From positions 1 through 64,000 of the forward strand of contig CANLCJ010000006.1 in the NCBI GenBank assembly GCA_947489085.1: DNA of 64,000 nucleotides. Reading direction: 5' to 3'. The notes beneath the pieces are model-generated. The model was not told the origin of the DNA, did no database searches, and was given only the letters and a program-made list of their open reading frames with translations. This document shows positions 1 through 12,000 of the stretch, one piece after another. Made by a program: the position numbers and the translations under genes. This DNA is from an uncultured Flavobacteriaceae bacterium. Its GTDB lineage: Bacteria; Bacteroidota; Bacteroidia; Flavobacteriales; Flavobacteriaceae. Positions within the stretch are counted from its first letter, which is position 1; each line of letters opens with the position of its first letter.

Positions 1-243
1 TAAAGTCCATCTACGCCGCTTAATATGAAGGAGTACTGATTTGCCTCGAAGTGGAAAGTCTTCAACTGTTATTTCGGGAGAAAACCCTTTTGATCTTGTT
101 TTAGAGGCTTTAAACTCATCTGGAACGCTATTTTTTTCTTCTAAATAGAAATGTACTTTTGATGCTTCCATTTTGTGAGAAACAATATCAAAATAGTCTA
201 ATAATCCGTCTGGTAAAAAACAATTCGCTAATGAGGTATCCAA
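1..243 (-). CDS. ISAon1-type transposase, N-terminal region (partial, cut by left edge)
   Basis: An open frame of 81 codons runs off the left edge without a stop. It reads as the N-terminal part of ISAon1-family transposases: a short leader, the block LPDGLLDYFDIV, then FYLEEKN, SKGF, DFPLRGK and the basic end KRRRW. In these elements this small domain precedes, or is encoded separately from, the DDE catalytic domain, which would lie outside the window. No ATG lies between the upstream in-frame TGA and the conserved block. The best start is TTG at 243 (reads M-D-T-S); otherwise the true start has been lost and this is a remnant. The family call rests on remembered similarity of the motif pattern. 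Intactness cannot be judged from this fragment. Confidence 0.7.
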   Translation of the reverse strand, partial: MDTSLANCFLPDGLLDYFDIVSHKMEASKVHFYLEEKNSVPDEFKASKTRSKGFSPEITVEDFPLRGKSVLLHIKRRRWTL

Positions 244-377
244 GGCTAAGCTAGTATGTGTATAATTTATTCAAAACTATGAATTTATATATTGATCCCC
301 AAGTTTTACTCTTGATGCATTTTTCACCCCTTTTTAAAAGGATTGGTTTAAATACCGTAAATGTTGTAATCCAGAAT

Positions 378-1448
378 TTAGTTTTCGGTAACACTGTATA
401 TTAGTAACGCATTTGCTTTACCTTTTAAAGGAATATCACCCAGCAATTCTACTTTGTATTTTAATGTAATTAAAGAGCGCTCTAATAACTCTTGAGAAAC
501 CAATAGTTGCACATTATATGAGTTGCATAACCCCTGTATTCGAGATGCCGTATTTATTACGTCACCATGATAAGCCAATTCTTTTTTAATTGTACCTACT
601 TCTGCTATCATTAATTTACCGCAATGTATCCCTGCTTTAAATTCTGGTATTGTATTGTATGTTTTGGCATAATGCGCTTCACGCTTTTTTAGTTCTTTAA
701 TGAATGTAAAAAATAAATTGACTGCATTATTTTTTCTAAATCCTTTTTTGGTAGTCCAACTTAAAACAGCTTCGTCTCCTACGTATTGGTATACTTCTGC
801 TTCGTGTTTATTTAATACGCTGTTTAAATCACTAAAACAATCTTGTATAAATTTACTATATACTTCATGGCCTAATTGCTCTGCTATTGTGGTAGAGTCT
901 TTTAAATCCAAGAACATCAATATACGTGTTTCTTCTTTTGGCTTTTTGTAAGTACCTAATAACATATTTATAAATACTCCAGATCCAAATTTATCGTTGG
1001 TTATTTTTAGAAGAGAAAATACTATAAATGCTAATATAAAATACAAAATAGTATTCCAAAAGAATAAATTTTTGTACCACCACCCTCTTTCATTATGTAG
1101 GTCTATATCTATTAACTCCTCGATAAAAACTGAAAAAAAACTTAATAATGCTACTATAATTATAAAATATGTGATTGCCTTTATTAGCATTATAAGACCA
1201 AGCGCTAAACGCTTTCCAAAAACAGCATCGAATAATACTTCTATAAATGCATGGCACACCCCTATTATAACACCTAGTATGAGAGCATATTTATAATATT
1301 CTAATACTGGTAAATACAATTTTTCTGCTGTATATACTTTTAATTCTTGTTCTAGACCGTTGTATTTTATAAAAGCATAAATAAAGAAGGCAAACATCCA
1401 AAATACAATGGCCTTTAGGGTAGATAGTAATGGTCTTTTTAAAAACAT
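378..1448 (-). CDS. Membrane-anchored class III adenylate/guanylate cyclase
   Basis: A 356-residue protein with four predicted membrane segments (about 9-29, 51-73, 80-112, 125-147) followed by a class III nucleotide cyclase domain (about 172-356) facing the cytoplasm. Metal-binding aspartates are visible in FLDLKDST (Asp181) and YVGDEAV (Asp225). The later block HGDVINTASR supplies a base-selecting Asp296 and the transition-state Asn299/Arg303 pair, so the domain should be catalytically competent and ATP is the likelier substrate. The product would be a cyclic nucleotide; no effector is encoded nearby. The gene starts 3 bases after the yjbQ stop, so the two are probably co-transcribed. They sit downstream of sprF in the same direction, but a role in gliding is only a guess. 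Confidence 0.85.
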   Translation of the reverse strand: MFLKRPLLSTLKAIVFWMFAFFIYAFIKYNGLEQELKVYTAEKLYLPVLEYYKYALILGVIIGVCHAFIEVLFDAVFGKRLALGLIMLIKAITYFIIIVALLSFFSVFIEELIDIDLHNERGWWYKNLFFWNTILYFILAFIVFSLLKITNDKFGSGVFINMLLGTYKKPKEETRILMFLDLKDSTTIAEQLGHEVYSKFIQDCFSDLNSVLNKHEAEVYQYVGDEAVLSWTTKKGFRKNNAVNLFFTFIKELKKREAHYAKTYNTIPEFKAGIHCGKLMIAEVGTIKKELAYHGDVINTASRIQGLCNSYNVQLLVSQELLERSLITLKYKVELLGDIPLKGKANALLIYSVTEN

Positions 1449-1451
1449 ATA

Positions 1452-1877
1452 TTATAAGCCAAAAGCTGTTAATACCAAATTGCGTTTTCCGCCATAATTT
1501 CTGTGCTCGCTTAAATAGATGCCTTGCCAAATGCCTAAATTTAATTTGCCATTTGTAATAGGTATTTGCACTGATGCACCCAGTAAGGAAGATTTAATGT
1601 GCGCTGGCATATCGTCTGCCCCTTCATAAGTGTGTTTGTAATAAGGCGCGTTTTCAGGCACCATTGTATTAAAATGACTTTCGAAATCTATTCTTACTGT
1701 AGGATCTGCGTTTTCATTTATTGTAAGACTTGCTGAAGTATGCTTTATAAACACATTTAACATTCCTGCTTGTATTTGGCGTATTTCTGGAAGTGCTTCT
1801 ACAACATTTTGCGTTATTATATGAAAGCCTCTCTTATAGGGTTTTAATTGTATTTCTTTTTGAAAACATTTCATCAT
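1452..1877 (-). CDS. yjbQ: YjbQ/UPF0047 family protein (secondary thiamine-phosphate synthase type)
   Basis: A 141-residue single-domain protein of full family length. The signature HTSASLTINENADP is near residue 67, with conserved histidines and the C-terminal stretch LGIWQGIYLSEHR. The family is a compact beta-rich fold; a weak thiamine-phosphate synthase activity has been reported for the E. coli member, but the physiological role is not settled. The frame opens with two consecutive ATG codons (1877 and 1874) and either could be used. It is the upstream partner of the cyclase gene, with 3 bases between them. It lies 103 bases after the sprF stop, and I see no clear terminator in that gap, so read-through from the spr operon is possible. 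Confidence 0.88.
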   Translation of the reverse strand: MMKCFQKEIQLKPYKRGFHIITQNVVEALPEIRQIQAGMLNVFIKHTSASLTINENADPTVRIDFESHFNTMVPENAPYYKHTYEGADDMPAHIKSSLLGASVQIPITNGKLNLGIWQGIYLSEHRNYGGKRNLVLTAFGL

Positions 1878-1980
1878 TTGTTATTTCTGTTGTATGCCCA
1901 CAACATGTTTACAAGCGATCGAATTTAGACAAAAAAATTCAGTATAACTCCTAAGGATAACTAATTTTGTAAAAATGGTA

Positions 1981-3012
1981 TTAGTTGTGTACTGGATCTT
2001 GCGTACAAGGGCAATTGCTTATGCCTTGTAAAAAGTTTATTCCTACTGTAACCACATGTGTTCCAGAATTAAATGCTGATAATGAGTTTGTCGTTATTTG
2101 GTACGCATATCCAAAATAAAATAATGATTTTTGGAAGCCAAACATTGGTCCAACATTTAATGGTCTTAAAAACTGATCGTTTAAAAAGCGGTAAGACACC
2201 CCTGCCCAGTAGTAATCTCCTAACCTATTGTATTTACGAAATTTAAAGTTTAAATCGGTAGCAGAACGGCTATCACTAGTAAATAACTGGTAAAACAAAG
2301 ATGGCTCATACTCTATACGGCTTTTTTTAGGGCCTTTAATGGTATAACCTGCATATAATTGAAAGTTAAGGAGTAAACTTGGCTCTAAAGATTCTCTAAA
2401 ATTATCTACGGATAGGTCTAATTCATCAAAATCTTTTGGTAAAATATTATTACCGTTTAAACTTACAAAAAGCCCTCCATACCTATATAGTATACCCACA
2501 TCGAAGTTATTATTTGTTGTTCTTCTATCGTCTCCAACTATTGGTAAGTCTAAGGGGTTGCCATTTCTGGTATTTTGTTCGTTTAAATTTTCAATATCTA
2601 ATCTAAAGTTATTCAAATTATAAGATATACCAAAGGATAAATACTGTTTAGAATAGTAGTCTAATATAATATGGTGCGCGAACGATACGCGCGCTCCTGT
2701 TTGTATGGTGTTTCCGTTTCTATCGTTAAAAAAAGATAAACCTACACCTGTTCTATTTGCTATACGCACGTCTCCAAAAACCGATTGGTTATCTGGAGCG
2801 TCTCTAATACCCACCCATTGTGTTAAACCATTTGCTCTTATTTTAACATTGTCTCCTATACCTGCAAATGTGGGAGACACTACAAAGTTATTGTCTGCCA
2901 GATATTGTGTAAATACTGGCAGATTTAATTCTTGTCCATAACTCTTAATAATAAAAAAGAGGACAACGTATATAATTGTTTTTCGCATTTTAACTTGTTT
3001 TTTAAAAAGCAT
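1981..3012 (-). CDS. sprF: SprF-like PorP/SprF family outer-membrane protein
   Basis: A 343-residue PorP/SprF-family protein (322 or so after signal removal). The family forms a 14-strand-type outer-membrane barrel; SprF of F. johnsoniae is needed for secretion of the SprB adhesin by the type IX system. Visible family features are the opening LPVFTQYLADNNFVVSPTFAG and closing barrel strands ending in VTVGINFLQG. The first ATG is at 3012, but the ATG at 2988 (MRKTIIYVV...YGQ) gives a cleaner signal peptide and is probably the true start. It follows the giant sprB gene by about 20-45 bases, which fixes its identity as the sprF position of the operon. Confidence 0.9.
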   Translation of the reverse strand: MLFKKQVKMRKTIIYVVLFFIIKSYGQELNLPVFTQYLADNNFVVSPTFAGIGDNVKIRANGLTQWVGIRDAPDNQSVFGDVRIANRTGVGLSFFNDRNGNTIQTGARVSFAHHIILDYYSKQYLSFGISYNLNNFRLDIENLNEQNTRNGNPLDLPIVGDDRRTTNNNFDVGILYRYGGLFVSLNGNNILPKDFDELDLSVDNFRESLEPSLLLNFQLYAGYTIKGPKKSRIEYEPSLFYQLFTSDSRSATDLNFKFRKYNRLGDYYWAGVSYRFLNDQFLRPLNVGPMFGFQKSLFYFGYAYQITTNSLSAFNSGTHVVTVGINFLQGISNCPCTQDPVHN

Positions 3013-3031
3013 TTGCTCTCTTTATTATTTA

Positions 3032-6000
3032 TTATCTGTAAAGCGTAAAGTGCCCCACAAACTCTCTATCGTCATTTTCATCATTTAACTTAACTATGTA
3101 CCAATAATCTCCTGTTGGTAATTCACTTCCATTGTAGGTACCATCCCAAGTGCTATTAATATCTATACTGGCTATTCTTCGTCCGTACCTATCAAAAATA
3201 TCAAGTTCTAAATTTTCAAATTGATCTGCACATCCAGGACCAAAACCTTCCTGAATTGACGGGTTGAAAATATTTGGTATACATATATCTATAAACTCTA
3301 GAGGAATTGATGCCGAAACTGTACAACCATTACTATCTGTAACTACAACTGTAAAGGTTCCAGATTCGGAGATAAAGAAACTGTTTTCGTTCCCTTCTGG
3401 TTCTCCTTCAAAACTAAACTGATAGTTCCCTGTACCTCCAGATGCATTGGCTATAATTTCGTTTATACGTCCTTCTTCTAAGTTTAGCGTTAATGGTTCG
3501 ATATTATCGATATCGAATAACTCTGTTCTTCTAACACAACCATTTACGTGTCTTACGTCTACGAAGTGGTCTAGACCTGGCGCCACATTAAAGAACATAT
3601 TACCTGGTTGGAAAGCGCCTCCATCTAAAGCATACTCTACGTCTGCTGGATTTGTAGTACTCGCCTCTAATAATTCTACCGTTACGATATTAGTTGATAA
3701 ATTAGCCTCACAACCATAGCTTACCACTACAGATGGTGTAATATCTACTGAAAGTGGAAAGTCTATTTCGAAATCTACAATACACCTATTAGCATCTCTA
3801 ATATACACGGTGTGGTTTCCTCCTGCTAAGTTCTCAAAATCGAATTGTGTTTGTATTGGCGTTCCTGCCTCAAAATCTGTTTCTTCATTACTATCTAAAC
3901 TAACGCTGTAAGGTGGTACACCTCCTGCAACCTGTACGCTAAATGCTCCGTTTTCGTCTCCACTACATAATTCTGGAATTATGGAATTTTCGACTACTGT
4001 TAGTGTTATAGGATCTGGTGTAGTTATTGTAAAATCTAGAGTCATGAAACATCCATTTTCGTCTTGAGCTACAGCTTGATAAGTTCCAGGTGCTAAATTT
4101 TCGAAAATTGGATCTTCTACAAATTGGTCTAGTCTAGGAGAAATGGCATATTTTATAATACCTGTTCCTCCTGTCGCTATAATTTCTACGGAACCATCAT
4201 CGTCGCCAGCACACACTACTGGAGTAGTATCTGCTGTGGCTGATAATGCTAAAGGCGGCTCTGTTATTGTAACCTGTTGCGAAGCTACTGTACAATCTAT
4301 ACCACTTTCTACAAATACACTGTATGTTCCTGCTTGAAGGTCTGTAAACACGCCTGGACTATTTTGAATAGCAGACGGTACGGCATTACCTTGAGCATCT
4401 AACAGCGTATAAGTATAATCTCCCAAACCTCCTGTTGCTTCTGCTATAATAGCTCCAGAAGTATCTCCTGTACATAATATAGTTGCATTTCTGGCATCGA
4501 TAGCTACAGTTAATGGTGTAAATACAGGTATCGTAACTTGGTTGGATAGGTTTAGGCTACAATCGTTACTATCGACAACTCTTGCCAAATAATCTCCCGA
4601 TTGTACTGGTATGCTCTCTTGACCTCCGCTTAAAGCTATTATTCCTGTAAATGCGGTTGGCACTTCTTCGTCTGGTGTTGTTATGTTATTATCTGTGTCT
4701 TCTAAAGTAATGATAGTGTAATTGTAAGGTGGTGTACCTCCAGATGCACTTACTATAATTTCTGCGGAATTTATACAGGTTTCTGTTCTTCCTAGAATTA
4801 AAGTAGATTGTACTGGCTGTGGTTCGCTTATTGTAACATCTGCTGTTGTAAATGTACAATTGAGACCATCTGTTACAGTTACATTATATGTTCCTGCCGA
4901 TAGGTTGTTGAATTCAACATCGGTTTGCGGTCCTGATGAAGCAACATTTGGTGACAATTGGTTTAGTGTATATGTATAGTTTTCACCTTGACCACCCGAA
5001 GTACTTGTTACTGTAATAGTACCATTAGTATCATTAAAACAGTTTAGCAGTGGAGTGTGTACAATAGTTGCTACTATTGGAGGAGGCAACGTTAGGTTTA
5101 ATGTTGCCGACTCTATACATCCTCTATTGTCTCTCACTTCTACTGTATATGTGCCTGCAGCCAAATCTGTAAATGTGCTTGTTGAACCAAATGGAACGCT
5201 AGGTACAGATGGCACAGTACTTATTAACTGGTAAGTGTAAGGCGCTTCTCCTCCTGTAGCTTCGGCTGTTATGGCGCCTCTGTTATTATCACAAGTTACA
5301 TTTGCCGTTTCTGTTAGCGTAAGTGCTAATGCTGCTGTTGGCGAATCTATAGTTTCTACATTAGATACTGTAGTACAGAATGGACTCTCTAATTGCACAA
5401 CTTGTACTTGATAACGTCCTCCTGATAATCCTGTTATTTCTTCCGGATTATTGGTATTGGTATTTGCGTTAGTTACAGGTCCGAATGGTGTACTGTTATT
5501 ATCTAAAAATTGATAAGTATAGGCACCAGTATAATTTTCGATGTTAAGTGCTATAGCTCCTAAACCATCGTCGAAACAGGTTACGGCGGTAGTTGCTGTT
5601 AATGTTGCTCTACCGGTATCGAAAGGTTGTACGGTAAATTCTGTTGTCTCGAAACACCCTGTAGTAAGATCGTTTACTCTAAAGAAATATGTGCCTGGTT
5701 CTGTTATGGCAAATGTATTCGATGCTTGTGCTCCACTACTTGGTAGCTGCTCGAAACTAAAACTACCTGAGCCACCCGTTACATTTATTTGTACACTACC
5801 CGTACCATTACAATCTATTGGAGTGGCCTCTACAGCGGTAACTGCTGTTATGGTCGGTAATGGATTTACTATAACCGTGTTTGTAGCAATACATCCATTA
5901 CCATCTCTTACAGATACTGTAATAGTTTGTGTGCTTCCTGTATCTGCGATAGGGAATTCGTTATCGGGCACAAAGTTAACGCCGTCTATACTATATCTGT

Positions 6001-9000
6001 ATGGCGATGTTCCCGTAGCGGCGCCTTCTGTTACAGTTAAGATAGCTGTGCTTACACTATTGTCTGGATTACAGGCAAAAGGTGTAGCCGCACCAGATAC
6101 CGTTAATTCTGTAGGCTCTGTTATTGTTACAATCTGATCTTCTGTACAGCTTCTTCCTGATGTTACTCTAATAGTGTACTCTCCTGCTGGTAAGTTTTCG
6201 AAAATATTAGAGTTTTGCTGTGGTCTAGTTATAGCTGGTCTACCTTGTGTAGGAGTTCCTGCTGTAATCTCATACTGATATATTGGATTATCATTACTTG
6301 GCAATGGTTCCAAATTAACTGTAATTCTTCCGTTTGATTCTCCAAAACATCTCACAGGCTCGATACTTGGGGCTGTAAAGGTTACAGGTGTTGCTGCTGG
6401 TAAATTAATAACAACTTGGGTACTACAATTGCTCAATCCTGGTATGGTATTGGCATCTGTAATTTCGAATGTGTAATTACCAGAGTCTAATCCTGTAAAT
6501 ACACCATCATTTACTCCTGTAGTATTTGCAGTGGCACTAGCCGGTGCTACAATTGTATAGGTATAATTGGTTGGAGTGTTTGTTCCTCCTGCTCCAGTTA
6601 CAGTAATCTCGCCATCACCTTCATTACAAGATGGTAATTCTTGTATTTCTGCTGTTACTGTTAACGGGGGTAATACCTCTATTTCATCGAATGCAGTACA
6701 TCCATTTTCGTCCATAACAGTAACTCTGTGCGTTGTGGCCACAGATGGTACAGCTACAGTAAATGTAGTTGCTGCACCGAATGCGTTACCGTTTAAAGCG
6801 TACGTTAATGTTCCTTGTCCTGTAGAAGCTACAATACTAAACGTATATTCGTCTCCTGTTGTATTACATTGGTTTGCTGCAAACTCTGGTAATGTTATAG
6901 TGGGCAAAGGATCGTCCTGAACTGGAACAGGTAATACTGTTGCTGTACAACCGTTAATGTCTCTTACATGTACATCCCAATTGGTATTAACTCCTGGATC
7001 TACAAATGCAAACGTGTTTGTTGTAAAGTCTGAAGCTACTGGTACTGTACCTTGTTCTACAAATGCGAACGTGTAACCTGGTGTACCACCAGAGGCCGCT
7101 ACTTCAATTCTTGCATCGTCCTCACAATTTCCATTCACGGTATCTACCAATGTTAATACAACTTCTGTTGGTTCTGGTACAAATACCGTTGCAGTGGCTG
7201 TACAATTAGTAATATCGTCTGTTATTGAAATATTAACATTTCCTTCTGGTAAGCCTGTTAAGGGAATAGTGCTCGCAGATTGAGAGATTGGTCCTAAAGT
7301 TCTTGTCCCAGATAAGGTATACGTGTATGTGCCTGTAAAATCTCCTACATTAAATGTTACAGCACCGTCGTCTACCAAAGTACCCGAATCGTTATTACAT
7401 GTAACTCCATTTATTAACTGTCCTGATACGGTAACGTTTGTTACTGGGTCTATAGTAAAAGCTTCTTGATAAGTACATGAGTTTGCATCTGTAACCTCAA
7501 ATAGGTACGTATCTGGTGCCAAAGCGGTAAATACACCTGTGCCAGCACCTGAGGTGTTAGATGTTGCACTTGCTGGCGCTAAAATAGCGTAGGTTAAAGT
7601 ACCCACCCCGTCTATTGCTGTTAGAGTTACGTCGCTAGTTGTAGCGGTACAATTAACTGTTGTTGCACTAAAACTTAAGTCGCTTGGCGGATTTAATGGC
7701 GCAATGGTTTCTGTAATTAGCCCACTGGTACAACCGTTGGAATCCATAATAAAAATATTAATTGTACCGGCTGTACTTGTAGTAAACGTATTGTCTGGAG
7801 TAAAACTTACTCCGTTATCAAAACTATAAGTATAAGTTCCTGTTCCTCCACCTGCTGATACAGAAATCGTTGCACTTTGCGTTGCGTTACCTGGCCCACA
7901 CGTTAATGTTGCTGGCGTTACTGTACCCGTAACAGCAGAAGGTTCATTTATATTAACTACGGTACTGGCAGAAGGACAACTTCTCGCATCTCTTACTTGT
8001 ACATTATAGGTGTTTACTGCTAAACCAGTAAACGTATTGGTACCTACAAATGTTCCCCCCCCATCTATACTGTACTCGTATGGCGGTTGCCCATTAGCTG
8101 CAGTAATAGTAATCGTACCATCACTGTCTCCATTACAAGTAACATCTGTACTAACTTCTGTTAATGTTGGTGTTGTATTGGGGGTTATTGTTACAATATT
8201 TGATAGTGCTTGACATCCTCCTGCTGGGTTAGTAGCTTGGTCGTCTGACACCCTAAATTGATAATTTCCTGCTACACTTGTAGTAAATGGCGAAGTTGCT
8301 GCAGAAAAAGCGCCTCCATTAAAACTCACTTCAAAGCCTCCGTAAGTACCCGATCCGCCAGAAGCTGTTAAGGTAATACTTGCATCTGCTATACAAGTTA
8401 AATCTTGCACTGCTGTAGTTAAGAAAATTTGAGGCTCTATAATAAACGTATTTGTAGCTGTACATCCATTGGTGTCTTGTATAGTTGCCGTGTAAGTATC
8501 TGGTCCATTAATTGTAAATACAGGACTTGCTTGGAATGCGCCACCAAGGCTATACATTGCAGGACCTGCACTAGCATCTACTGTACCTGATAAGGTAATG
8601 TTAAATGGTGCTCCAGTATAACACTCTTGAGGTACTGGGTCTATTGTAGGCATTGCCGTTCTCGAAATCGTTACTGGTAATCTAAATGGACAACCGTTGG
8701 CATCTTCTACTAAAATTTCCCAATTTAAACCTGTTATTGGGTTTAATTCTAAAACGTTAGAAGTAGAAAATGTTGCTGATCCTGCTGGGAAACCTGAAGT
8801 AACGTCTGCCGCATAGCGGTAAGGGGGTGTTCCTCCTGTAGCTGTTACTGTTACCTGCGCACCTGCATTACAATTTGCTGGAATATTTGCCGTTACCGAA
8901 GCTGTTACCGCTTGTATGGGTTGCGAAATGGTAAACGAAAAACTTGCTGGACATTCTGTTCCAGTAGCTTCACGCACTTGCAAAACATAACTTCCAGATG

Positions 9001-12000
9001 GTATTCCTGATACTGTGGTTGGTGGTGTTGGGCCTCCTGCTGGCCCTGAAATGGTTCCATCAATAGCTGGTACCACAGGATTTAATGTTAATTGATCTAG
9101 GATTTCATAGTCGATATCTGTTACTGAAGGGTCGAAATTATCTACAGTAAAAGTGAGTGATCCATTATCTGCGCCATTACATGTTACGTCTGTGGTACTA
9201 GTACCCGTAATTTCTATAGTCGATGGTGCTGGCGGTGTTGTTTCTTCTATTACTCCTATACAGTTATTAGCATCTTGAACTTGTAAGAAAAACGTAGTAT
9301 TATGTAACAATCCAGTAAACACAAAAGTGTTACTAGCTTGCGGTGCTGATTGAGTCTGACCAAAAATAGAAAACCTGTATGGAGGCTGTCCTCCTGAAAC
9401 TGTTACTTCAATATCTACTCCTGCGGAACAAGTATTAGAGTTTACAGTACTTGTTACACCTATAATTGGAGGTGTATCTATCCGTTGTAGTCCACTGTTG
9501 TATTCACAACCATTAGCATCTACAATAGTAATAATGTAATCTCCAAACGTTAACCCTGGAAACGTATGCGATGTTGCAGAGGTAGGTCCAGAGGTAGCTA
9601 TTTGGTTTGAGTTTCTATCAAATAATGTATACGTAAAGTCTGCAACACCTCCTGAATTTATAGTTGCGGTAAAACTTCCTAAAGTATTCACGTTACACAC
9701 TATTCCTGTAGATGTTAATGTAACATCGATAGGCGCAGGGTCTGTAAGAGTTATAAAATCTCTAACAGTACATCCTCTGGCATCCCTTACTTGATAAGTG
9801 TAAGTAGCTGCTACCAAACCTCCAAATACATTGGAGCTAACAAATGTTAATCCATCGTTTATGCTGTATTCAAAAGGTGCTTCGCCAGACGTTGGTGTTA
9901 ACGTTATGGAACCATCGTTAAATCCGTTACACGTAGGGTCAACACTAGCTTCTGTAACATCCACAACAGCTGTTGGTGTTACTGTAACCGTATTGGTATC
10001 TACCGTACATGGGATATCTGTTCTGTTGTCGGTAATTCTAAATACATAAGTTCCTGCATTACCAGTTGTAACAGGGAAAGTTCCACCCGCAAAAGACGTT
10101 GAAAGCGTTGTAAACGGCCCTCCATTAAAGGATTGTTCTACTGTAAAGTCGTTAGATCCTCCAAAAGTTGTAACTTCTATACTGGCGTCTGTGGGCACGC
10201 TACAGGTTAAATCTTTAGTTAAAACGGCATTGGCGTTTAACGGTGAAAACACTTCTGTATTAGTTGGACTTGTTGCTGTACAACCGTTGGCGTCTCTTAC
10301 GGTTACTATAAAAGTTCCTGCAGTATTTACTGTAAATATAGGGCTAGATTGAAATGATACACCATCTATACTGTATTCTAATGGTGCTAAACCACCTGAG
10401 CCTTGTGCTTCAAATGTAAAATTTGATGTTGCTGTACATTGATTGGAAACTACTGGAGGTGTTGTAACCGTTGGTGCTCCGTTATTGGTAATTGTTATCG
10501 GAAATTCAAAACTACAATCGTTAGCGTCTAAAACATAAACTTGCCAGTCTAAATTTGCTCCATTACTTGTGTTTCTCGTTATCACGTTACTTGTAACGTA
10601 ATCACTTATTGCAGGAGCTGGATCAGTTTGTAAAACTGCTGCATATCTGTAGTTTGGTGTTCCTCCTGTTGCTGTTATTGTTATCTGTGTATCTTGTGTT
10701 GTACAAAATACTGCTGTACTTGATGCTGACGCACTCAAAGGTGTTGCAGGTTCACTAATTGTAATGGTATCATCGTCAATACATCCTGTAGTGTTATCCG
10801 TAACTTCTAAAGTATATGTCCCGGCAGGTAAGCCCGTGATATTAATAGTATTTCCAGTTTGTACTGTTGTTCCTGCCGCTGGGCTAAAATTGCTAATAGT
10901 AAATCCGCCAGACGATACACCAGAAACGGTGTAGCGTATAGATCCTGTACTTTCACCTTCACATAATACATTAGAAGTTAATTGCCCTATAACTTCTATT
11001 GGAGTTACTGGGGCTACTGTATGCGATTGGGTTACAAAGCATCCATTAGCGTCTGTAACTCGAAATACGTAGGTGTCTGGTGTTAAACCTGTAAACATTC
11101 CTGTAGCATTGGTAGTTACTGCACTGGAAGGTGCTGTAATTTCAAAAGAAAGTGGTGCTACTCCTCCTGTGGTATTTACAGTGACATCGCTAGCTGTTGT
11201 GGTACAGGTTACTGGTGGTGCATTAGTTATAGATGTAATTACTGGTGGGTTTAATGCATTTAACGTTTCACTACCTGCCGTGATACAACCATTAGCATCT
11301 CTCACTTGCCAATTGATAGTTTGGTCTGCACCATTATCGTTTACAGTTAATACATTGTTGGCACTAAAACCAGAACCATTGAAACTAAATTGATAAGGTG
11401 GTGTACCTCCTGTTGGGGTGTTAATTGTTACACTCCCTGCTACATTTGCATTAGACGCGTCGCAACTAAACGGTGTAGTGTTAACCGTAGCTGCGATAGC
11501 AGCAGGTTCTGTTAAAGTTATTCTACCTGTTACAAAACAGGAATTTGCGTCGGTTATTGTATAATCATAATTACCTTCTACTAATCCGGTATACGAGAAT
11601 ATTGAACTTGGTGCACTACCATTAAATACAATAGTATATGGTGGTTCTCCTCCTGCAGGTGTAAATTCTATACTGCCATTAGCGTCACCATCGTCATCAT
11701 TACAAAGTGGGTTTATGTCCACTATCGTTACTGTTGGTACTTCAATTGGCGGTACTGTAATTACTGAAGATTCTACGGTACATCCGTTAGCATCTGTAAT
11801 TAAAAATTGATAACTGTCTGGGTTTGCAGTAGGGGTTGTATACACAAATGTATTTCCTGTTACAGCAATTGGCGTTCCTGTAAATCCACTTCCATTAATA
11901 TTAACATCGAAAGTAAAAGGTGCTGTACCTCCACCAATTGTACCTGTTATTTCTGCTTCAGGAGACGTTGTACAATCTAAACCATCTGTTACAGATGCAT

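Noticed and set aside
5541-6137. 198-codon open frame on the plus strand inside sprB
   Set aside because: It is antisense to the continuous 4432-codon adhesin frame, hydrophobic and rich in Val/Ser/Pro, as expected from reading Thr/Gly/Ile-rich repeats backwards. Other plus-strand frames within 3447-13586 are of the same kind.
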